Shown: in pieces, positions 56,338 through 64,000 of the stretch | How the letters are laid out: every line of letters begins with the position of its first letter | Position numbering within the stretch: the first letter of the stretch is position 1 | Origin: Durusdinium trenchii | Lineage: Eukaryota; Sar; Dinophyceae; Suessiales; Symbiodiniaceae | Length of the DNA stretch: 64,000 bases | Assembly: GCA_963970005.1 (NCBI GenBank) | Contig: CAXAMN010001392.1 | Coordinates: forward strand, 132,583 to 196,582 | Reading direction: 5' to 3' | Notes under the pieces: generated by a model | Database searches by the model: none | What the model was told of the DNA's origin: nothing | What the model saw: the letters and a program-made list of their open reading frames with translations, nothing else | Program-made: the position numbers and the translations under genes

Positions 56338-58306
56338 TTGGTTTTGTGGGAGGAGACGAGGTGAGGAGGTTTTTGCACCGGTGATGTGGGTCCCTAGCGC
56401 CGGGCCACCGACGACCGACAGACTTGCCATCATGTGGTGCGACTCACGTTTCGTAGCACGTGCGACATGCCGTGCGACGCGTGGCTGCTACCCGCGGCGT
56501 GGCGGCGTGGGTCCTTGAAGATTAGGTGCTGGCCACATCAGCAGTTTTCACATCGGCAGATGCGCAACCTGATAGACAGCGGTCGATCCGGTCCCAGCTC
56601 TGTGCCTTTGCGTGCACAGAGTGCCGGAGATGGCCATGCATGCTTATTGGTGCTGATCGGTGCATGATGGGTTTGGGATCGCAAGGTCATGAAGTAGAAA
56701 GATGAAGGAAACATGAAGCCTGTTTGATTCAAGTCCCATTTCAACTCAGAACCAGATTGCAACAACAGGTTTTCGCACTGAATATATGAATTATCCAACT
56801 CTCCATCTTAGTCTCTTTCTTGATCTTCCGTGGTGCACGATAGCCGCGAACCGTTGAAACCGCTGTGGACCTCGGGAATTCGCGACCCGACGTTCGCCGT
56901 TTTCGCGACCGGGCCAGTCGTCCCAGCTGCATCTGGTCGTGCCCGCCCTGCAGGTGTTTGACCGCAGCGCGTGGGACTCGCAGCGCGCGCGCGATTTCTC
57001 CATCCGTCGACCGGTGCCGGACGGGCCAATTAAAGCGAAGGTCCCACGACTGGGCCCAGGGTCTCGGTCCAGATGAGCCAAAACATGGTCTTTTCCTGTC
57101 AAAACAGAGGTCAAATGGGGTCTAGGGATAGATATACAATGACATACTACATATGATCATAATCATATAGATACCACACTTCCTTGTAGGTTCTCCACAC
57201 CCTTTGGGGGTACCGTTCTATCGTTTTTCTTTGTTTCTTTTTTTCCGCATATCTCAACTTCATGCCATGTAAGCGGTTTCGGCTGTGCCTCGTTCGCTCC
57301 ACCACACTCCAAGTGTTGGAGATGGTGTCAGATCCTTTCAGAACATCAAGATGTCACTGGAGACACTAGCTTTTGTAGACCTCAGTGCTGACTGGTATTG
57401 CATGGCAATTATAGGCTTCATGTTGGAACCCCCAAGGCAAGTATATAGATCCTATAGATGTTGCAATGCTCCAAGTTTGCATGCTTGGTGCGTGGTGGGC
57501 AGCTTGCATGGAGTCGACCGAATCCTTTTCATCAAGACGGGTCTGGACCAGACGGGTCTGGCGTGACTTTCGCTTTTGGCCGTCCTTGTGGGTGGGCTGG
57601 CCATGAATCTATGCATAACTCTATAAACTCTAGAGGTCTTAAAGGACTATGGTTTTAAGTCGCTGAGTCGATGTTCTGGGCATCTGTACTCCTTCCTCCG
57701 TTCCTGACCGGCACCCAACTCCATGGACCTTCTGGTATAACAATTGACGACCACCGACCGACGACCGGAGACGAGCACAGGAGGTGAACCAAGGCGGTTC
57801 CCATTGGCTTCAGGCCCACGAACGAGGCCCACGAGGGCCTCAGCTTGGGGGGGGAGGCCCAACAGTCCTGTAGATGCAACCGCTGGTCGGGACGACCGTG
57901 CCCGCGGGCCTCGGGCCATGAGGTCACATTGTGCACGATTGTGCACGTGGTGCGAACTGGGTCCACGTGTAGAAGAAATGGAGCAGAATTTCTGGAGCCA
58001 GTCGCTACATAAATCATAATTCTGGAGGCACAATCGCTAGTAGCTTGGAGGCCATCGCTACAAAAATCGTATTAAGGTCTCCAGCGAAGTCAGCACAGTC
58101 CTCAGGGCACCAAAAACCGTCGGCGATGGTGTGTACAGAACCACTCGCCGTGTCCGTTTGCGACTGCGGTGCGTGCATTTCGCGGCTCGCCGGCGACGCC
58201 ATTCGCCGTCGGACCGCCGTCGGATGGGTGTGTTGCAGTCCTTGATCCAGTCACCGTAAGGATCCAAGTACCTTCGCAGAAGGTGATGTGTTCGACACTG
58301 CTATGT

Positions 58307-58364
58307 AGGGGCCAGGAGGGTCCAGTCGTACCGAACCTGAGAAGGTACGACTGGATCCCTAGGG
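58307..58364. repeat. Hairpin repeat, family E
   Basis: gagggtccagtcgtaccga pairs with aaggtacgactggatccct. The arms pair over about 12 bases. It is a single half-unit compared with 61684-61790. Confidence 0.65.
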
Positions 58365-58839
58365 TCAGCCTGTGCCGGGCCAAACGCACCGGTCAGAGTT
58401 TCTGGTCAGGTGTGGTTTGTTGCTGTCGAGTCCGCGCTCAGGACAGGTGGATCAGCTGCAAAACATGTTTGGGATAAATTTGGGGACACCTACTCAAGCA
58501 AGAACAGGTGCTAAAACGGCCAGAGGTCCAGGGACCTCCAACATTGGGAGAATCCGCAGTTCTCATGCCGCCCTGCGCCCGCCCTTGTGCTGACATGCCC
58601 AGACCAGAGGTTCAATGGCGCCCCCAATGTACGTGGTTTATATGGAGCCCTTTTCTCCAAGGACATCTTGGGGGTTGTGCCGTCTACTCTGAAACCACTG
58701 CATGGATTTGTATGGAATATAGTTGTATATATATTCATCCCGGCCATTTACGGATTGTGTGGTCCGGATTGGATGCGGCCCGTGAAGCTCCATAGTGGTG
58801 AAATAGAGTGCGCCCGGTGAAACAGAACATGGGAATCTA

Positions 58840-58917
58840 ACCCAGACCATCCATGGGACTGGAATACTGAAATCACCTCAACTGATCGGTACATAGTCCA
58901 GTCCCATGGATTGTCCA
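58840..58917. repeat. Hairpin repeat, family A, CATCC arm type
   Basis: acccagaccatccatgggac pairs with gtcccatggattgtccatg. It is shorter than other copies because part of the centre is missing. Confidence 0.7.
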
Positions 58918-61560
58918 TGTCCATTCTGAGCAAGTGGAGAACCTGTGTTCATCCAGTTGTGACTGGACATGGCAGTGGACACGATGTCGGTGCTTCTCCG
59001 CAACAAGAGAATGCCTTTCTCATCAGCCAAGGCTGCAGAGGATACATAGAGGAGGCACTTGGAGTGGGAAAAACAACATGCACCCGCCGGATTGTACAAT
59101 TCATTGCCATGATCAACATCATGATTTATCATATTGTCACACCAGCACCTTCATGTCGGGGTCACCGATGGGTTCGCCCCTACACTACTATCCGGGATCT
59201 CCAGCCAGGACACCCCTTTGAAGCATCATTTGTCGTGCTTGTTTCATGTGACGCTTCACTTGGACTCGCTGGGACTCGCTCGTGCCTCCGTTGGATTGAC
59301 AGCAGGGTGCGGGATTCGGAGTTCCGACTGTGCCGTTGAGGTCCGGGAATGTTGAACGAAAAGCATCGAAGAGCTGCAAAAAGGTACAGGTTCAAAAACA
59401 ACCACCCCATTTGGATGGGTGACCTCTTCATAAGAGGGGGAGTGTACTGTATATATTTAAAGAAGTCTTTAGACCTATACATTAAACAGATCAAGCAAGA
59501 ACTGGAAGTGGAAGTCACTCATCATGGCTTCGGTTCGCAGGGTTTCGCGGCTCGAAAACATCCAGCAGCTCGAGCGCTATGGCACTTCCGGACTTCACAG
59601 GGACGGACGTGAACCCGGACCTTGGACCGGAATTTTCGCGTGAACAGGGCCTGTTTTGATGCCTTCCGCCCGCCTAGCACAGGGCCAACGTTGGATGGAG
59701 CAGGAGGATGGGGCGAAGCGCCTCAGCCATTCGTGTACCCGCATGGTACCACGCTTTCTGGGGTCAATATCGATTCTACGGGATGGTGTGCGTTGAGGTG
59801 CAGGGTGCAGGTAGAAGACGCGGTAGAATCCTCCAAAAGCAATGCGAAAAGCAGCGGAGCGAGCCATTCAACCCAACCTTTTGGCCGCCAAGCTGTGAAG
59901 AATGGTGGCATCACAGGCATCACAGGCAGGATGAGATGAGCAGGGGGCCTGACAGCTCAACTCCATGAGTTGGGACTCCAAGTGCTCAAGACCAGGTCGT
60001 AGACGTGGTCGGATTCAAACTGATTCAACCTACCCAGAGGCTCCGTGATTTTCCAGCCCGGACCGGTCCATCAAAACCTAGGGTCGCATTTGGGTAGAGG
60101 TTTAGGCCCGAACTGAGCCGAAAAAGGAACGATCGAATGAGGATGTCGGCGGATCCTCCGAAGGTTCTATCCACAAAGGTTGGTGCCCCCCCGAACTTCT
60201 GCATCGCAGATAGATCTGGCGCGGCCCGTATTGAGGAGTTGAAGCAGAACAGCACTGAGTATGTGGAGTGTTGTGTGGACTTGGAAGTATGAAGAAACAA
60301 AGGGTCTATCCGGACCATCCTGTCTGGATATCTCTATATAGTGTAGAGTAGTCTATTGGACACCCATTTCATTGGATGGACCTGGTACACTGGTACACAT
60401 GAAAAATAGCAAAAAAAACAACAGCAACACTTGGAGCGAGCGATCGTGACCGTCATTCACCGTCGGTGTGACTATAGTAGGTAGCTGATGGCGTGACCAC
60501 ACAGGCTAGCCATTTGTAGGCAATATCTCGCAGATGATTTATGAATCCCATAATCATATGCTACATTGACCAAAGCATCCCTGGCCTGATCGGCAGTCCT
60601 ATGGCAGTCCCAAACGGGTCGTGTCTGGGAACTACACCCGGAAGGGTTTCTGTCAAGCCTGCAGAAACCACACAGGGTTGTGGATCTGGATGATTTGGAC
60701 CGTTTTGGAATCGGTTTGGTCATGTCTTGGCTACCCACACAATGGATCAGGTCGGCGAAGTGACCAAAAAAAACACAGCACACTGATCAGGTCAAGGGAC
60801 CAAGTTCCTACTTGTAAGTATGAGTTCAGGTCATGAAATCCAAACATAAGTCATGTTCGACGTTCTCAACGCTTGGATTTTGCATGTTGCTCACCTCCTC
60901 TCGCGCTGCAACACATCAGTTGCCGGCGCTTCTTTAAGCCGCGTGCCGCGTTTTCACAACGACCCGACGGCTTCAGAGCTACCCCGAGCTGCCCGCGTGC
61001 GAGTCGACATCTCCAGCTGGTGCATGTGAGGGAAGTCACAAAAAGGGCCGACAATTCTGATGATGTTCAAGCAGAATGGGCCCCTCCAACACCATGAAGT
61101 TTGTGTGGCTTCATTTCTGGTCATGGGCTCGGGGCCAGTTCTGGCTCCGATGATCCTGATGGGGAAAACTCGAAAGACTCCAAGCAAGGGTGGTTCATCG
61201 GGGCGTGTGAGCAGCGTTCACCCATAGGCTCAGTTGTGGTCTGGAGAGCCACCAGCCTCACATGGCAAGATAAGGGAATAGGAAAAACGTGGAACAACCA
61301 CATAGTGTAGCAAAAATTGTCCGACAAGAACATTAAGTATATTTTTTTTAAAGACAGATTCTCTGAGATGATCATTTGAAATCCATTTGTTCATCCCAGT
61401 CGTTCGTTCCGAGATCTTCATTTGGTTCATCCCTTTTCCGCGCCAGGTTCGGAGCTATTCGAGGGACTCCTTGGTCTGGGTGACCCAGCCGGCTCGGGGC
61501 CGGCGGCGCCCCGAACCATGTTTCGGAATGGTGGAAGTCACGGGACCAGGAATCATACCA

Positions 61561-61671
61561 CCCAGACACGACCCGTTTGGGACTGCCATATATGCTATAT
61601 ATATATATATACATTAGGGTGGTTTTGGGGGTCCATGTAGGCATATTATACAGTAACATGGAAAGTCTGGG
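61561..61671. repeat. Hairpin repeat, family A, with AT-expanded loop
   Basis: cccagacacgacccgtttgg at the left and taacatggaaagtctggg at the right. The centre carries ctatatatatatatatacat before agggtggttttgggggtcca, so an AT microsatellite has grown inside the loop. The left arm is of the ACGAC type and the right arm is of another type. Confidence 0.75.
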
Positions 61672-61683
61672 ACATATCATATG

Positions 61684-61790
61684 CCTAGGGCTCCAGTCAT
61701 ACCTTCTGAGAAGGTGGGACTGGGGTGGGTGCCAGGAGGGTCCAGTCATACCTTCTGAGGAGGTACGACTGGAGCCCTAGGGCCTAGGGT
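61684..61790. repeat. Hairpin repeat, family E, full copy
   Basis: cctagggctccagtcatacc at the left pairs with gtacgactggagccctaggg at the right. The centre has ggggtgggtgccaggagggt and a second gtcataccttctgag. Each half is also a small hairpin, so the element is a hairpin made of two hairpins. Confidence 0.8.
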
Positions 61791-63049
61791 ATATGTACTA
61801 CTGCTTCTTGAGTAGAGCTTTGCACACCGATGCCGGAAGGGTGGTTGCCAAGAACGCCATGCTGAAGCATGTTCTCCGCACGCACGCTTTTGAGTACGTG
61901 CACGTGCAGGTGATGGTACTCCAAAGCATGTTGAGTTTTTTCACCATCATAGCACCTATGTGTGCGGTCATCTTGCACATTTTTAGATGCTCAAAAACAC
62001 ATGAGAAAAAGGTCTAGGTGCTGTTTTCGTTTGATTTCCACGACTCTTTTGCCATTTCGTCTCGGCCCCGATCATTTTGGGCTCGTTTGGGGTCAGAATG
62101 GGCAGCCCAAGGCATCCACTCCTGGTACGTCCACCGTTTTGATGTGTGGCGCTACGAAGGATTTGACAGTGAGAGGGGTGGCAATGTGGAGAAACCACCT
62201 GGCGCCCTTGCTATGTCCACAATGGTACGCCTTTCTCCACCTTTGTGTGAATCATGTAGGAACACGGCAGGAGTCAAGACACATCTTAAATGCCACTGGT
62301 ATTCTTCAAATCTCCCATTTGAAAAGCCTGTTTCTAAAGGTAGGACTTCCTTTAGAACTGTTTTTGGAGTTCCCAAGGTGGCCGGAGTCACGGTTCGCCT
62401 GAGTGAACCGCACAGTGCCGCACCGAGGAGCGGCCTGACCTCGATCGGTGCGATGGGATGGGCGAAGGGTTGAGGGCGGCGAGCTGAGGTGGTTTGGGAC
62501 CCAGATTGGGCGGTGGGTGCCTCAAAAAATGCCTTGAAGTATTTAAGGGCAAATGCAACACAACACCAGCAAAAACTGTCAAACGTGCATCCAATGAATG
62601 GGCTTCTTGTAAGAAGACACCACAAATTTCTGCCTTTGGCCCTTTGCTGGCAATTTGGTGTGCGAAAATGGTTTGATGCGCCCAGGCCCAGGAGGTATTT
62701 GTTCAATTTCATGAACCCGATTGGCTGGTGATTGATTGGCTGTTGTCCACGTAACGGTGGCTTGAAGACTGTGACATCCGATGATCAGACCTGCTACTTG
62801 ACAGGATTCATTCTGCTACTTGGCTCTTCGGCCACATCCGCATCATGCCGCATCCACCCCAGGAGAAAAGAAAAGCAACAAGTAATCCATGGAACCGAAC
62901 TCTGAAAAACCCTGTTCCGAACCTGGAACCGGGACCCGGTTCCTTGGACCCGTCGCGAAACGCGGCGAAACGCCGCCAGGGAACAGAGGAGGAGCGAGTA
63001 CTGGTCTTCGAGGATTGGGTGTGTTCGAGCCAGCGGTGACAGGGGGTGA

Positions 63050-63097
63050 GGGGGGTTGACCTGGTGAAAGCTTAAGATGAGTGACCAGGTCAACCCC
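63050..63097. repeat. Unique hairpin
   Basis: ggggttgacctggt pairs perfectly with accaggtcaacccc across a loop of about 20 bp (gaaagcttaagatgagtg). No second copy was noticed. Confidence 0.7.
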
Positions 63098-64000
63098 TGG
63101 TTCCTTAGATAGTGGATGAGAGTGGCAAATGAGATGACCTATATAGAACCCCCCTCCCTGGTTTTGCTAAAAAAAAGTGGCTGCCGAGGATCCACTGGGA
63201 AGTGTGTTTGTTGGTCCCTGACCTGGTCATTTTGCTGGCTGCTTACTGCCTCCAAGCTCTTCCAACCTCTACCAACCTCATTTCGGCCCCTTGTCGGGAA
63301 CTGTTTTTTTTTTCTCCCGGTTCATGGACAGCAAATCCCAGTTTATGCTGGCAAATGAAGTGAGGTCAAGTCCTGGGTCAGAATCAGGGGTTAATGAGCA
63401 CAGTTTTCGATCAAGTACGGTCAAGTGTGTTTGAATGATTTGGACTTGTGCTCTTTTTGATGCGGAACTTCTGTAAGAAGGCCCATAGAATAGAAGTGTG
63501 GTTTCAGCTTGTGGGTGGGTCATGGCACACTAGACCTTGAAAGCTACGGCGTGTCCTTGCGAGCAAAGTGCACACCAGCCTGCAAGGCGTAAGGGAGAAC
63601 AAACACCTTTTTCTGAGATGTGGAAGGCTCAGATGTGTAGCATGATTTGGGAGGCCCAAGTCTTAGGCGCTTAGGCGCGCCTGGCTTAGAGCACGGTATT
63701 CGCCAGGGGGTCCGGCGCGAAGACTTCTTACCAGAGCAGCTCTCCAAGAAAATCACGGGTGCAGGGCTTTTGGGGTAGCATGGGACTGCTTGTTTGATTC
63801 TGATGCCCCCTTACTGCAAACCATAAACTATCATAAACTGATCATGCAGAGAAACATTATCGGGAAACCATGTGTTTGCCAGTGCCCCTCCAAAAATAAT
63901 CACACTTCAAGTTCTATAAATGGATCAAAACAGTGTCTCTCTCTCTCTATATATTGGTAAACCCTTGTTATGCTAATCACGTGGAGGTTTTGCGGTGCAC

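Larger units (their letters stand above)
50860..64000. other. Right end, hairpin-rich, no supported gene
   Basis: I found no gene I can support. The longest open frames (for example 62152-62712 on the minus strand and 62018-62473 on the plus strand) overlap each other and show no motif. The section is rich in hairpin repeats of families A, B, E and F, listed separately, a 13-bp minisatellite, an AT-rich stretch at about 52500-52650, and a CT microsatellite at 63936-63948. Half copies of family A lie at about 52845, 54540 (family B type) and 60545-60629. Confidence 0.45.

Overview
This window looks like nuclear DNA of a dinoflagellate, most likely of the Symbiodiniaceae type. That call is an inference from four things. 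First, the clearest coding segments belong to multi-exon, multi-copy protein families that I know from symbiotic dinoflagellate genomes. Second, several exon starts follow an AG|G acceptor (45173, 46039, 46284, 46873, 47161, 47351). Third, gene density is very low. Fourth, the DNA between genes is full of short palindromic (hairpin) repeats, microsatellites and minisatellites. There is no sign of bacterial operons, ribosome binding sites, CRISPR arrays, rRNA or tRNA genes.

Layout. 1-4.7 kb: no convincing gene, with two hairpin repeats. 4.69-5.62 kb: one open frame with an eight-residue arginine-rich tandem repeat. 5.6-9.2 kb: AT-rich DNA holding a nearly perfect 261-bp tandem array (7026-9167), interrupted by a 10-N scaffold gap with duplicated edges. 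9.2-38.7 kb: mostly non-coding, with many copies of at least six hairpin families, GC-rich and pyrimidine-rich low-complexity tracts, and a possible copia-type relic on the minus strand near 12.8 kb. 38.7-50.2 kb: the only gene-dense part, entirely on the plus strand. 50.2-64 kb: again mostly hairpin repeats and unassigned DNA.

The 38.7-50.2 kb unit is the most interesting part. In order it holds: a short W-S-N-rich exon; an acidic Pro/Glu-rich repeat exon; a degraded-looking domain with C5-methyltransferase-like landmarks (DIFCG, then PC, then EQP); an aromatic-rich, tryptophan-rich protein with a 22-residue Lys/Glu repeat and a one-base frame break in an A6 run; lysine-rich and helical exons; and a many-exon protein whose layout recalls plant-type Tnp2/CACTA (Transposase_21) transposases. 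The non-coding flanks of this unit, about 11.1 kb apart, share a 20-bp block (aacggcctcaatatttgtgg) and a 15-bp block in the same orientation. I infer that the whole unit may be one large transposable element or an amplified gene block, but this is not proven. Exon limits are approximate because no transcript evidence is available here.

The hairpin families deserve equal attention. The largest has at least twelve copies of about 90-110 bp. Its two arms change together between copies, and some copies look like chimeras of two arm types.
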